DNA of 64,000 nucleotides from JADZEM01 sp046328125 (GCA_046328125.1 JAXLXF010000025.1:51618-115617); one strand, 5' to 3'; shown: positions 17,920-26,625, counted from the stretch's first letter. Numbers and translations are program-made. The notes: generated from the letters alone by a model not told the origin.

Positions 17920-17948
17920 TGGACGGTGTGATCCCTGCCTGCTATAGT
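17920..17948 (+). promoter_or_regulatory. sigma-70-type promoter of the thiamin operon
   Basis: TGGACG (17920-17925) and TATAGT (17943-17948) are separated by 17 nt and match consensus at 4/6 and 5/6. A start near 17955 would place the TPP riboswitch at the 5' end of the message, which supports the call. Confidence 0.5.
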
Positions 17949-17971
17949 GCCGTCTACAACTGAAGACGTGA

Positions 17972-18098
17972 CCGGTACGCTGGGGGAGCGAGCAGCTGAG
18001 AGGCGGGGTCAGGCCCACCAACCCCTCGAACCTGATCTCGGGAAGCCGCGCGGGGCGCAGACGATGCGCCGCCGGAGCGGAGGACGAGCGTAGGGAAT
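17972..18098 (+). promoter_or_regulatory. TPP riboswitch (THI element)
   Basis: The aptamer is recognised from conserved segments: CTGAGA near 17996, ACCCCTCGAACCTGATC (18021-18036) and CGTAGGGAA (18089-18097). TACGCT (17976-17981) pairs with AGCGTA (18087-18092) as the closing stem. The arm between CTGATC and CGTAGGG is longer than usual and contains an extra perfect hairpin, GGCGCA/TGCGCC around 18054-18070. It senses thiamin pyrophosphate and should repress the ykoE-ykoD-ykoC-tenA genes when TPP is abundant. Confidence 0.9.
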
Positions 18099-18113
18099 GC
18101 GGCCGAAGGACAG

Positions 18114-18151
18114 CGACCACCGTCGTCCTCCTTTGGGCTGCGCGGTGGTCG
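18114..18151 (+). terminator. putative expression-platform hairpin of the TPP riboswitch
   Basis: CGACCACCG (18114-18122) and CGGTGGTCG (18143-18151) form a perfect 9-bp stem. The loop contains TCGTCCTCC, which can pair with GGAGGACGA (18080-18088) inside the aptamer's 3' side. Alternative pairing of this kind could switch between terminator and antiterminator. The U-tract is poor (TTCT), so a termination role is inferred. Confidence 0.45.
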
Positions 18152-18338
18152 TTCTGCGTGAACGGCAGTCGTCGTAGCCAGTTGAAGGACGCGGCCAGGG
18201 TGGAAACCCGCCCAGCCCGCGGTGGATGCCGTCGCCTCGACGTACGTCTGCGCCCCGCCTGTTTCTCGCGATCTCTCCCGCGCGCCGGCCGTCAGCAACG
18301 CAATCCTGAGCCAGGCTCAGGCAGGCGGGGAGGGTAGC

Positions 18339-18986
18339 ATGAGCGACGTTCGTACCTACGGTCCAGACGATGGCGGTGACGGTCGGCGCGTCGAAGCCGA
18401 GTCAACGTCCAGCCTGAGCAGCTGGAAGACGCGTGACGTCATCGTCGCGGCGGCGCTGGCCGTGCCGCTCGGGATCATCTGGAGCCTCGGGTGGGGCTAC
18501 GTCTGGACGGCCGGGCGGGCGCTCCTGCCGGAGCTCGGGTTCGTGCTGGACGGCTTCTACGTGGTCGCTGGCGTCCTGGTCGGCTACATCGTGCGGAAGC
18601 CCGGCGCGGCCCTGCTCGGCGAGATGATCGCGGCGGCGTTGGAGATCCCGTTGACCCCGTTCGGGGCGGTCGTCCTCTGGCTCGGCCTGCTCCAGGGCAT
18701 CGGCGTCGAGGCGATCTTTGCCGGCACGCGCTACCGCAACTGGAGCCTGCCGGTCCTGCTGGTGGCGGGTGCGCTTGGCGCTCTCGTGCCGTACTTCGGC
18801 TACACCTATCTCACCTCCAGCGTCGCCTCGCTTGACGTCAGCATCCAGATTCTCCGCATCGTCCTGAAGCTAGTCGGCGGGGCCGTCTTCGCCGGCCTGA
18901 TCGGAAAGCTGATCGCGGACGCGCTGGCGAAGACCGGCGTCCTCAACAACTTCCCGATCGCCCGCTCTCAGGCCCGCGAGATCTAG
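18339..18986 (+). CDS. ykoE: YkoE-type substrate-binding membrane subunit of a thiamin/HMP ECF transporter
   Basis: ATG 18339 with GGGGAGGG at 18327-18334 gives 215 aa. After a hydrophilic N-terminus of about 35 residues there are five or six membrane segments with the YkoE pattern SLGWGYVWTAGRALLP, PGAALLGEMIAAALE and LWLGLLQGIGVEAIF. YkoE is the S component that captures a thiamin precursor, probably hydroxymethylpyrimidine, and works with the YkoD ATPase and YkoC permease. The upstream TPP riboswitch and downstream tenA strongly support this role. A small inverted repeat (CCTGAGCC/GGCTCAGG, 18305-18321) lies just before the ribosome-binding site. Confidence 0.88.
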   Translation: MSDVRTYGPDDGGDGRRVEAESTSSLSSWKTRDVIVAAALAVPLGIIWSLGWGYVWTAGRALLPELGFVLDGFYVVAGVLVGYIVRKPGAALLGEMIAAALEIPLTPFGAVVLWLGLLQGIGVEAIFAGTRYRNWSLPVLLVAGALGALVPYFGYTYLTSSVASLDVSIQILRIVLKLVGGAVFAGLIGKLIADALAKTGVLNNFPIARSQAREI

Positions 18987-19064
18987 CGCACGGCCTGCGC
19001 GGACGGCGGGCATGTCGCCAGACCTGCCCGACCGTTCGCGCCGCCAACCGCCGACGACGCCACG

Positions 19065-20279
19065 ATGACCGCCGAACCTCGTACGACCGTCGAGATCCAC
19101 GAGCTCAGCTTCAAGTACGTTGGCCGCCGCCAGCCCACGCTCCAGGGCATCTCCCTGCGCGTCGAGGCCGGCGAGTCGGTGCTGGTGCTCGGCCCGAGCG
19201 GCTGCGGCAAGAGCACGCTCGCACTCTGCCTGAACGGCTCGATCCCGCACGCCGTAGAAGGCAATCTCACCGGCAGCGTCGCCGTCGGCGAGCTGGACAC
19301 GCGCCGCGCCTCGACCGCCGAGCTGGCCCAGCGCGTGGGGATCGTCTTTCAAGACCCCGAGGCCCAGTTCTGCATGCTCACAGTCGAGGACGAGGTCGCC
19401 TTCGGCCTGGAGAACCTGGCGGTCCCGCGTGCCGACATGGACCGCCGCATCGACGCCGCACTGGCCCAGGTCGGGCTGCTCGACCGCCGCAAGGACCGCA
19501 TCGAGCGGCTCTCCGGCGGCCAGAAGCAGCGATTGGCGCTGGCCTGCGTGCTGGCCCTGGAGCCGTCCGTCCTGGTGCTGGACGAGCCGACCGCCCAGCT
19601 CGACCCGGCCGGCGCCGCCGAGCTGATCGCCTTGCTCGGCCAGCTCCGCGCCGACCGCCGCCACACCCTGGTGATCGTCGAGCATCGGCTGGACGAGGTG
19701 ATGCCGCTGGTCGACCGGGTCGTCGTCCTCGATGCCACGGGCGAGCTCGTGGCGGACGGCCCGCCCCGCGAGGTGATGCGCCGGCACGGCCCGTCCCTCG
19801 CCGAGGCCGGCGTCTGGACGCCCCAGGTCAGCGGCCTCGCCTTCCGCGCCGAGACCGACGGCATCGACCTCGACCCGTTCCCGCTCTCGGTGCCCGAGGC
19901 CGCCGATGCCCTTCGCCCGTACGCGGCCGGGCTCCAGCAGAGCACGGTGGTTGGCGGGGACACGGCGATAGGCGGGCGCGATGAATCGCGCCCGTACAAG
20001 GCAGCGTCCTTGTACGGGCGCGATTCATCGCGCCCCCTGCCGCCCTCACGCCCCCCGCCGCCGTCACGCCGGCACCAGCCATCGCCCCACCGCTCCTTCG
20101 GCTTCGAGAGCTCACCTTCAGCTACTCACGGTCCAGCCGGCCGGTCCTCAGAGACGTCAGCTTCGAGATCGCTCCCGGCGAGCTGGTCGCCGTCGTCGGG
20201 GCGAACGGCGCTGGCAAGAGCACCCTCGCCCGCGCGATCGCCGGGATCGTGCCCGCCCCGGCTGGCTCGATCCTCCTGA
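19065..20279 (+). CDS. ykoD: YkoD-type ECF transporter ATPase, N-terminal ABC domain (frame disrupted)
   Basis: The first ABC domain (residues about 1-250) is complete: Walker A GPSGCGKST (43-51), signature LSGGQKQRLALACVL, Walker B VLVLDEPTAQLDP and an EHRLDE switch region. Related YkoD proteins carry two ABC domains in one chain. Here the frame enters a 62-bp palindrome at 19974-20035 and then reads the second domain out of phase, giving about 100 unrelated residues before a stop at 20277-20279. The N-terminal ATPase could still be made. See the C-terminal entry and the finding. Confidence 0.8.
   Translation: MTAEPRTTVEIHELSFKYVGRRQPTLQGISLRVEAGESVLVLGPSGCGKSTLALCLNGSIPHAVEGNLTGSVAVGELDTRRASTAELAQRVGIVFQDPEAQFCMLTVEDEVAFGLENLAVPRADMDRRIDAALAQVGLLDRRKDRIERLSGGQKQRLALACVLALEPSVLVLDEPTAQLDPAGAAELIALLGQLRADRRHTLVIVEHRLDEVMPLVDRVVVLDATGELVADGPPREVMRRHGPSLAEAGVWTPQVSGLAFRAETDGIDLDPFPLSVPEAADALRPYAAGLQQSTVVGGDTAIGGRDESRPYKAASLYGRDSSRPLPPSRPPPPSRRHQPSPHRSFGFESSPSATHGPAGRSSETSASRSLPASWSPSSGRTALARAPSPARSPGSCPPRLARSS
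19974..20035. repeat. 62-bp perfect palindrome inserted in ykoD
   Basis: Left arm 19974-20001 and right arm 20008-20035 are exact 28-nt complements around a 6-nt loop (CAGCGT). The core GCGCGATGAATCGCGCCC is the same as in the two MITE-like elements, but the terminal inverted repeats are missing. The length of 62 nt is not a multiple of three. Removing it joins the two ABC domains of ykoD in one frame. Confidence 0.9.
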
Positions 20280-20932
20280 ACGGTCAAGATCTCGCCCAGA
20301 CCCCGCCGGCCGAGATCGGCCGGCAGGTTGGCTACGTCTTCCAGTACCCGGAGCACCAGTTCGTCGGTCAGACCGTGATGGACGACGTGGCGTACGGCCC
20401 GCGTCGAGTCGGCCTGCCCGAGCTGACCGCCGTCCGCCTCGCCCACGAGATGCTGGACGATTTCGGACTGCGGCGTCTGGCAGCGGCTCACCCGTTCACC
20501 CTCAGCCACGGCGAGCAACGACGGCTGAGCGTCGCCTCGATGCTGGTGCTCGGACAGCAGCTGCTGATCCTCGACGAGCCGACGTTCGGCCAGGACCAGC
20601 GCAACGCGACGATGCTGCTGGACAAGGTGGACGCCCTGACCGCCGATGGCCAGGCCGTCCTGGTCGTCAGCCACGACATGCGGCTGGTCGCCGAGCGCGC
20701 GCGGCGGGTGCTCGTGCTGGTGGACGGCGCGCTCGCATTCGACGGCCCGCCGTCCGACCTCTTCGCCGATCGCGACCTGCTCGCCCGCGCGCACCTTGTC
20801 GAGCCGCCACTCTGGGAGCTCAGCCGGCGCCTCGGCCTCAGCGCGCCATTCGCCGACCTGGACAGCGCCTACGAGCGCCTGCGGGTTGCCGCCGCCACAA
20901 CCGAGCCAACCGCGTCAGGAGTCGTGCGGTGA
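20036..20932 (+). pseudogene. ykoD: YkoD C-terminal ABC domain, separated from its start
   Basis: In the frame that ends at 20932 the second ABC domain is intact: RELTFSY near 20105-20125, Walker A GANGAGKST (20198-20224), the Q-loop YVFQYPEHQFVGQ, signature LSHGEQRRLSVASML and Walker B LLILDEPTFGQD. No ATG, GTG or TTG precedes Walker A in this frame; the first is GTG 20249, downstream of it. The domain therefore cannot be started on its own in functional form. It would need fusion to the N-terminal half by a -1 frameshift. Its stop overlaps the next start in GTGA. Confidence 0.75.
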
Positions 20933-21714
20933 GACAGTTCGTCTGGCACGAGACCGATTCGTACCTCCACCGCCTCAACCCGCTCACCAAGCTGCTCCTG
21001 ACCGTGCCCGTCGCCGTGCTGGTCTCCCTCCAGTTCGAGCCGATCGGGCCGCTCGCCATCGCCGCGCTCGCCGCCACGGCCACCTGGCGGCTCGGCAACG
21101 TGCCGCTGGCCGGCGTGCTCCGGCCGATGGCGTTCTCGCTGCTGCTCGGGTTCGGGATGTTCTGGACCGGCGTCCTCTACTACGCCGGCTCCGGGGCGGA
21201 CGGTCCGTCACTCGCCACGGGACCACTGTCGGTCACGCAGGCCAGCCTGGTCTACGGCCTCACCATGCTCACCCGCACCCTGGCGATCTTCGCCACCTCG
21301 TCGCTCTTCGTGCTGACCACCGATCCGGTCGATTTCGTGGTCGCGCTGATCCAGCAGGCCAGACTGCCGGCCCGGATCGGCTACGCGATCTTCGCGGCGT
21401 ACCGGTTCATGCCGCTCGTGCAGGACGAGCTGGCGAACATCCGCGCAGCCCATCAAGTGCGCGGCGCGAGCTCCGGCCGCGGGCCGCTCGCGCGCGTCCG
21501 CCAGGGCATCGGCTACGCCATCCCGCTCCTGGCGATCTCGGTCCGCCGGGCCGAGCGCGTGGCGCTGGCGATGGACGCGCGCGGCTTCGGCGCCCGGCGC
21601 GACCGCACCTTCTATCGCTCGACGCACGTCACCCACGCCGATTTCACGTTCGGCGCGATCTCGCTGCTGGCGCTCGGAGCGAGCGTTGGCCTGCCCCGCG
21701 CGCTCGGCCTCTGA
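20929..21714 (+). CDS. ykoC: YkoC/EcfT-type transmembrane subunit of the thiamin/HMP ECF transporter
   Basis: GTG 20929 overlaps the preceding stop (GTGA) and has AGGAG at 20916-20920. The 261-aa product opens with RQFVWHETDSYLHRLNP, the EcfT beginning, has membrane segments from about residue 20, and carries the coupling motif AHQVRGAS (about 180) and a second Ala-Arg-Gly box, MDARGFG, which contact the ATPases. It is the scaffold linking YkoE to the ATPase domains. Confidence 0.87.
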   Translation: MRQFVWHETDSYLHRLNPLTKLLLTVPVAVLVSLQFEPIGPLAIAALAATATWRLGNVPLAGVLRPMAFSLLLGFGMFWTGVLYYAGSGADGPSLATGPLSVTQASLVYGLTMLTRTLAIFATSSLFVLTTDPVDFVVALIQQARLPARIGYAIFAAYRFMPLVQDELANIRAAHQVRGASSGRGPLARVRQGIGYAIPLLAISVRRAERVALAMDARGFGARRDRTFYRSTHVTHADFTFGAISLLALGASVGLPRALGL

Positions 21715-21787
21715 TTGCCGACAGCTGTCGGCCAGGACTGCCGGCCCTGCACCTGCATCGCCCACTCTGCACGCTGCTGGAGGAGAG

Positions 21788-22480
21788 ATGACCGCCCCGA
21801 CTGCGCCTGCGCCAGCAGGCACGTTCACGTCGAGCCTCTGGACGGCCGCCACCCCGATCTTCGAGGCGATCCTCGCCCATCCGTTCCTGACCGGCATCAC
21901 CGACGGCTCGCTGCCAGAGGAGACGTTTCGGTTCTACGTCAAGCAAGACTCGCTCTACCTGCGCGAGTACGCGCGCTGTCTGGCGTTCGCCTCGGTCAAG
22001 GCGCCGACCAGCGCCTGGTGCGAGATGTTCGCGGCCCACGCCCAGTCCGCCCTCAACGTCGAGCGCTCCCTCCACGAGGCGTACTTCGCGGCCTGGGGCC
22101 TCGCTCCAGGAGAGGTGCAGGCTACGCCGCCTACCCCCACCACGGTGGCGTACACGTCATACCTGCTGCGCATCGCCGGCACCGGCACGTTCGAGGAGAC
22201 GATCGGTGCGATCCTGCCCTGCTACTGGATCTACTGGGAGGTCGGGAAGCAGTTGATCGAGCGCGGCTCCCCGAACGCCACCTACCAGCGCTGGATCGAC
22301 GCCTACGCGTCTGAGGTGTTCGCCAACGCCGTGCAGCGGGTGCTCGACACGGCGGACCGGTCCACCATCGACCTGCCCCAGAGCCGCCTCGACCTGATTC
22401 GCCACCACTACCTGACGGCCAGCCGCTACGAGTGGATGTTCTGGGACGCCGCTTTCCGACTCGAAGCGTGGCCGGTCTGA
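21788..22480 (+). CDS. tenA: TenA family aminopyrimidine aminohydrolase (thiaminase II)
   Basis: ATG 21788 after GGAGGAGAG gives 230 aa, the usual TenA length. The all-helical fold is recognisable from FYVKQDSLYLREYARCLAF near the start and ILPCYWIYWEVGKQL, whose Cys145 corresponds to the active-site Cys of the TenA-C class. TenA converts thiamin breakdown products to hydroxymethylpyrimidine. With the YkoEDC importer and TPP riboswitch it forms a salvage module. Confidence 0.9.
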   Translation: MTAPTAPAPAGTFTSSLWTAATPIFEAILAHPFLTGITDGSLPEETFRFYVKQDSLYLREYARCLAFASVKAPTSAWCEMFAAHAQSALNVERSLHEAYFAAWGLAPGEVQATPPTPTTVAYTSYLLRIAGTGTFEETIGAILPCYWIYWEVGKQLIERGSPNATYQRWIDAYASEVFANAVQRVLDTADRSTIDLPQSRLDLIRHHYLTASRYEWMFWDAAFRLEAWPV

Positions 22481-22541
22481 TCCTGGCCGCCGAGCGAGAC
22501 AGCCGACTGTCCTCCGTGGTTCAAGGGGAAGACGTGGGCCA

Positions 22542-22570
22542 GGGGCGAGCCACAACCCGCGGCTCGCCCC
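22542..22570. terminator. bidirectional terminator hairpin
   Basis: GGGGCGAGCC (22542-22551) and GGCTCGCCCC (22561-22570) form a perfect 10-bp stem with a 9-nt loop between the convergent tenA and the secreted-protein gene. Confidence 0.65.
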
Positions 22571-22576
22571 GTCACC

Positions 22577-23806
22577 CTACTTGCTGGTGGGCGCTGGTGC
22601 CGACCCCGGCGGAACCAGGAACACCGTGGTGTCGAATCCGGCCGCGAACGTCTGGACCGGCGTCAGGGTCACGTTGCCGGCGGTGTCGACGGTCAGGTTG
22701 ACCACGCGCCAGATATCCAGGGTGGCCGCCCCGCCCGGCACGTTGAACGAGTCCAGCTGGCTGCCGCCGCTGCTGACCGTCACCCGCGCGTCAGAGACGT
22801 CGAACTCGGGATCGGTGCTGAAGTTGTGGACCCAGTACCGATACTCGCCGGCGGCGAAGAGGCCGGTGTTCGGGTCGCGCGAGATGGTGATCGTCTCGGG
22901 GCCGAACGAGGTGGTGTCGTCCACGTCGAGGGTGGCGTACGGGTTGGGCAGCGGCTGCGACCGACTGGCGTAGTAGACGTGGAAGCGCCCGCCCGAACGA
23001 TTCGGACCCGAGAGGTGGGCGTCGAGGTCTTGCGGCTGGGTGGACCAGGTCAAGACGATGGTGATCTGGCCGCCTGGGCGGGCTGGCGTCAGCGCGATGG
23101 CCTGCTCGACGCTGGCGTTGGCGACAACCGCGACCGTACGTACCTCGGTCACGAAGCCGGTCGCGGTCGTTCTGAGCGTTCTGGTGCCCGACGGCACGCC
23201 AGCCAGCACGAACCGACCGTCATTCCCAGACGTCGCGGTGGCAGTCGAGCCGTCCACGCGTACCGTGGCGTTGGCGAGCGGAGCGCCGGTCAGCGCGTTG
23301 GTGACGATGCCGGTGACCGTGCCCGGCGGCCCGGTCGGGATCGGCGTCGGCGTCAGGGTGCCCGTCACCGCCTGGAGCTTCTCGTCGTCGTCGTTGTCTT
23401 GCGCGTGGTTGGGCTGCTCGCTGACCGCCCGGCTGCCGGTCGACAGGCCGGGGTTGATCGTGCCATCCCACCGACAGCTCTGGCTCAGACCGGTCGCGCG
23501 AAGGCGCCCGCCCCCGCGATCCTCGACCACCAGACAGACACGGTCGTCCTGGTCAATCTTGTCGAGCTTCTGCTTGATCCACCGCACGTCGATCTCGACG
23601 CGCTTCTTCACGCCGGTGACGTCGTCGCTCCAGAGGGCCAGGCTATCGTCGATATCGCAGTGTCGTCCGCTGCTGAGACCGCAGTCCGCCGTTCCGACAA
23701 TGTCAAATTCGCGTGCGAGGCTCTGACTCGTACCAGCCGCGAGGATGACGAGACCCATCACAATGGCGAGGCCAACAGAGCGGATCAGACGAGCGTACGT
23801 CCTCAT
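22577..23806 (-). CDS. secreted protein with carboxypeptidase-regulatory-like and YfaP/DUF2135-like domains
   Basis: ATG 23806 gives 409 aa with a signal peptide (about residues 1-31, ending SQSLA). An N-terminal region with an acidic charged segment leads to a Thr/Pro linker, a carboxypeptidase-regulatory-like beta-sandwich (about 185-255, GIVTNALTGAPLANATVRVD and FVLAGVPSGTRTL), then a C-terminal domain with ITIVLTWSTQPQDLDAHLSG and GEYRYWVHNFS, the pattern of YfaP/DUF2135. Probably a surface or extracellular protein. Function unknown; no neighbours hint at one. Confidence 0.72.
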   Translation of the reverse strand: MRTYARLIRSVGLAIVMGLVILAAGTSQSLAREFDIVGTADCGLSSGRHCDIDDSLALWSDDVTGVKKRVEIDVRWIKQKLDKIDQDDRVCLVVEDRGGGRLRATGLSQSCRWDGTINPGLSTGSRAVSEQPNHAQDNDDDEKLQAVTGTLTPTPIPTGPPGTVTGIVTNALTGAPLANATVRVDGSTATATSGNDGRFVLAGVPSGTRTLRTTATGFVTEVRTVAVVANASVEQAIALTPARPGGQITIVLTWSTQPQDLDAHLSGPNRSGGRFHVYYASRSQPLPNPYATLDVDDTTSFGPETITISRDPNTGLFAAGEYRYWVHNFSTDPEFDVSDARVTVSSGGSQLDSFNVPGGAATLDIWRVVNLTVDTAGNVTLTPVQTFAAGFDTTVFLVPPGSAPAPTSK

Positions 23807-24153
23807 GAAGGGCCTTCCTGTTCTCCGCCGTGGTCGGTCGGCGGGACGAACCCATCGTGGACGGCATGGCCGCGCGCCAGCAAGAGCTTGGCGATGCAGT
23901 CTCATATCGACGAAAGCGCAGACTCGTCACAGCGGCTATCGATGCGCCGAGCGAGCCGCGATCTTGCGCTCCGGTCACGACACGCCCGTCACGTTGGACA
24001 CACCTGTGCGGCGGCGCTATATTGCTCAGGACAGTCGGCGATGCCGGTGAGCGCTCTTATGCCCGTGACGGTGACCCCGTGCGCGGGTCCAAAGAGCCCG
24101 AGCGCACGGTCGCGCTCCGGACCGGCGTCTGCGCGAAGAGAGCGAGGTTCGAC
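23807..24153. other. divergent intergenic region, 347 bp
   Basis: This region separates two divergent genes. The only structure I can support is the promoter at 23994-24023. The open frames crossing it are extensions of the flanking genes. Confidence 0.5.
23994..24023 (+). promoter_or_regulatory. promoter of the sugar-type ABC transporter operon
   Basis: TTGGACA (23994-24000) and TATATT (24018-24023) are spaced 17 nt apart when TGGACA is taken as the -35. The -10 differs from consensus at one base. It lies about 130 nt before the binding-protein start. Confidence 0.5.
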
Positions 24154-25644
24154 ATGCGACTGAGCCGTCGACGTCTCCTTGGCACGTTCGCGGTAGGCGC
24201 GAGCGCTGCTTTCCTGGCCGCGTGCAGTGGTGGTGGCGGGGCGTCTGCCCCGGCCGCGCCCGCCAAACCGGCCGAGTCCAAGCCGGCCGAGAGCAAGCCC
24301 GCCGAGGCTGCGAAACCCGCCGAGAGCAAGCCCGCCGCCCCGGCCGCCGCCCCAGCAGCGACCACCGCGCCGGCCGCTGCTGCCCCGCCGGCCTCGAGCG
24401 GGGGCGCCCCGGTCACGATCAACGTGATCGCCTGGAACTCCGGATCGAGCGCCGAGGCGTTCAAGAACGCCATGGCCGGCATCAACGACAAGTTCAAGCA
24501 GAAGCGCTCAAACGTCACCATCAACTTCGAGCCGCTCGGTCAGGGCGCCACCTGGACCAACGCCCAGATGTCCCGCATCGCCGGCCAGACCGCCGACGTG
24601 ACGGCCACCTACGGCTTCGCCCCGCAGGACATCATCAACTTCCAGCCCGACAATCAGTTCATCGACATCTCCAGCATCTCCTCGCTCAAGAACTTCGACC
24701 AGACCAACGTCAAGCGGTTCATGACCTGGAAGGGCAAGGTCTGGCAACTGACCCTGGCGTACGTCGGCCACATCGTGTGGACCAACGACGATATGCTCGG
24801 CAAGTACAACGTCAAGCCGGCCACGACGTACGCCGAGTGGAACGCCATGTGCGAGACGCTCAAGTCGAACAAGGAGCAGCCGGTCTTCTACGCCGCCAAG
24901 CCGCAGACCGCGCTCAGCCGGTTCGCGAGCCTCGCCGAGATGCACGTCGGGCGCGCCAAGCACCCCACCTTCTGGCAGGACATGCTGGTCCGCGGCAAGG
25001 CCGACTTCACCACCCCCGAGTGGATCGAGTCGTTCAAGCGGGCCAAGGACTTCGTCAAGAACAACCTGGACCCGGCCTTCAGCGGCATCGACTATCCGAC
25101 CGGGGCCGGCCTGTTCGCGACAGGCAAGTACGGCATGTGGCCTGAAGGCTCGTTCTCGGGCGGCGACATCATGGCCGCCAAGCCGGCCTTCCAGAAGCTG
25201 GGCGCCTTCACTGGCGCGTTCGGCGACGACGCGGCCCAGAACGCCATCCAGCCCGTGTACGGGGATCTCGGCTGGGCCGGCCTCCGCTACACCAAGAACA
25301 CCGACATGGTGGTGGAGTGGATCGACTTCTTCGGGCAGAAGGAGAACTTCACCAGCTTCATGCAGGTGCTCCAGTACTACCCGACCATGACGGACGCCAA
25401 GCTGACCGGTCCGGTCCCGGAGGCCGAAGCCCCGCTCCTCAAGAAGACCGCCGTCTCCCAGGTCCGCCTCGGCCTCCCGGGCATGACGTTCGACAACAAC
25501 TGGGGCGATCTGCTCCTCTCGGATCAGTACACGCCGGAGTCGTTCGCGAAGTACTACCAGAAGAACTGGGAAGACTCGCGGCCTCAGTGGCAGAAGTACA
25601 TCGGCATGTTCGACGACGATTGGGCCAAGCTGTACTTCAGCTGA
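24154..25644 (+). CDS. extracellular solute-binding lipoprotein, family 1 (sugar-type ABC importer)
   Basis: ATG 24154 yields 496 aa with an RRR-containing signal peptide and lipobox LAAC, followed by Gly and an Ala/Pro/Lys/Glu linker (repeated PAESKPAE). The mature domain resembles family 1 binding proteins: IAWNSGSSAEAFKNA, FNPIGQG-like FEPLGQGATW, and GKYGMWPEGSF. It would be lipid-anchored and deliver an oligosaccharide or related solute to the two permeases downstream. The ligand cannot be told from sequence. Confidence 0.85.
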   Translation: MRLSRRRLLGTFAVGASAAFLAACSGGGGASAPAAPAKPAESKPAESKPAEAAKPAESKPAAPAAAPAATTAPAAAAPPASSGGAPVTINVIAWNSGSSAEAFKNAMAGINDKFKQKRSNVTINFEPLGQGATWTNAQMSRIAGQTADVTATYGFAPQDIINFQPDNQFIDISSISSLKNFDQTNVKRFMTWKGKVWQLTLAYVGHIVWTNDDMLGKYNVKPATTYAEWNAMCETLKSNKEQPVFYAAKPQTALSRFASLAEMHVGRAKHPTFWQDMLVRGKADFTTPEWIESFKRAKDFVKNNLDPAFSGIDYPTGAGLFATGKYGMWPEGSFSGGDIMAAKPAFQKLGAFTGAFGDDAAQNAIQPVYGDLGWAGLRYTKNTDMVVEWIDFFGQKENFTSFMQVLQYYPTMTDAKLTGPVPEAEAPLLKKTAVSQVRLGLPGMTFDNNWGDLLLSDQYTPESFAKYYQKNWEDSRPQWQKYIGMFDDDWAKLYFS

Positions 25645-25671
25645 TACCCCTGGTCTCGCGAACAGACTCAC

Positions 25672-25700
25672 GGCGGGCGCGCTCCAGCGGCGCGCCCGCC
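25672..25700 (+). terminator. intercistronic hairpin after the binding-protein gene
   Basis: GGCGGGCGCGC (25672-25682) and GCGCGCCCGCC (25690-25700) form a perfect 11-bp stem. Such hairpins between binding-protein and permease genes usually cause partial termination or mRNA stabilisation, so more receptor than permease is made. Confidence 0.6.
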
Positions 25701-25740
25701 AGTGTGCCTACCGAGAGCGATCCCCAGGCGGGAGGATCCG

Positions 25741-26625
25741 ATGGGACGAACGGCCGGAATCTGGCCATATATCTGCATCGCGCCGGCCCTGGCTGTGTTC
25801 ATCCTGTTGGAAGTGCTGCCGGCCTTCGCCACCTCCATTTTCTCGCTGACCGACTACACCGGTCTGCCCGGCGCCCCGATCAATTTCGTCGGGCTGGACA
25901 ACTACACCAGCTTGCTCGCTGGCCAGCAGACGTTCCTCACGCGAGCCCTCGGCGTCACCGCCATCTTCTCGCTGACGGTCACCGTCGTCCAGAACGGCCT
26001 GGCGGTGCTGATCGCCTGGCTGCTGAACTCTAACTTCCGGGGGCAGATCGCCGTCCGCTCGCTCGTGTTCATGCCGGTCGTGCTGGGCGCCACCGTCAAC
26101 GGCCTGATGTGGTACGTGATGTACCACCCGCTCAGCGGCCCGGTGACCTGGTTGATCGGGCTGTTCGGCGTCAGGGCGAACCTGCTCGGCACGCCGTCCA
26201 CCGCCCTCTGGGCCGTGATCTGGGTCCAGATCTGGGCCAACCTCGGCTTCAGCATGATGATCTTCCTGGCCGGCATGCAGAACATCTCATCTGAGATCTA
26301 CGAGGCCGGCAAGATCGACGGCACTGGTCCGTGGAGCGCATTCCGCCACCTGACGATCCCGCTGCTGGCGCCAAGCATCACGATCAACGTCCTGCTGGCG
26401 ATCATCGGCTCGATCACCGCGTTCGAGCTGATCTTCGTGCTGACCGACGGCGGTCCGGCCCTCGCCTCGCAGACGCTCGGCATGTGGGTCTTCAACACCG
26501 CGTTCTTCAGCGGCAACCGGCTGCCGGGCTTCGCCTCGGCTATCGCCATGGTCCAGTTCGCGATCGTCTTCGTCATCGCGATGATCATGCAGTACTACCT
26601 GCGGCGTCGGGAGGCCGTGCTGTGA
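25741..26625 (+). CDS. sugar ABC transporter permease (MalF/UgpA-type)
   Basis: ATG 25741 with GGGAGGA upstream gives 294 aa with six hydrophobic segments. The EAA coupling loop is visible as EIYEAGKIDGTGPWSAFRHL, with the following segment TIPLLAPSITIN. It pairs with the overlapping downstream permease. No ATPase gene follows, so a shared MsmK/MalK-type ATPase is presumably encoded elsewhere. Confidence 0.9.
   Translation: MGRTAGIWPYICIAPALAVFILLEVLPAFATSIFSLTDYTGLPGAPINFVGLDNYTSLLAGQQTFLTRALGVTAIFSLTVTVVQNGLAVLIAWLLNSNFRGQIAVRSLVFMPVVLGATVNGLMWYVMYHPLSGPVTWLIGLFGVRANLLGTPSTALWAVIWVQIWANLGFSMMIFLAGMQNISSEIYEAGKIDGTGPWSAFRHLTIPLLAPSITINVLLAIIGSITAFELIFVLTDGGPALASQTLGMWVFNTAFFSGNRLPGFASAIAMVQFAIVFVIAMIMQYYLRRREAVL

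Noticed and set aside
19981..20928. Long extension of the YkoC frame starting inside the palindrome
   Set aside because: The translated part is Arg/Pro-rich shadow of the ATPase domain; the EcfT domain starts at GTG 20929 with stop-start overlap.
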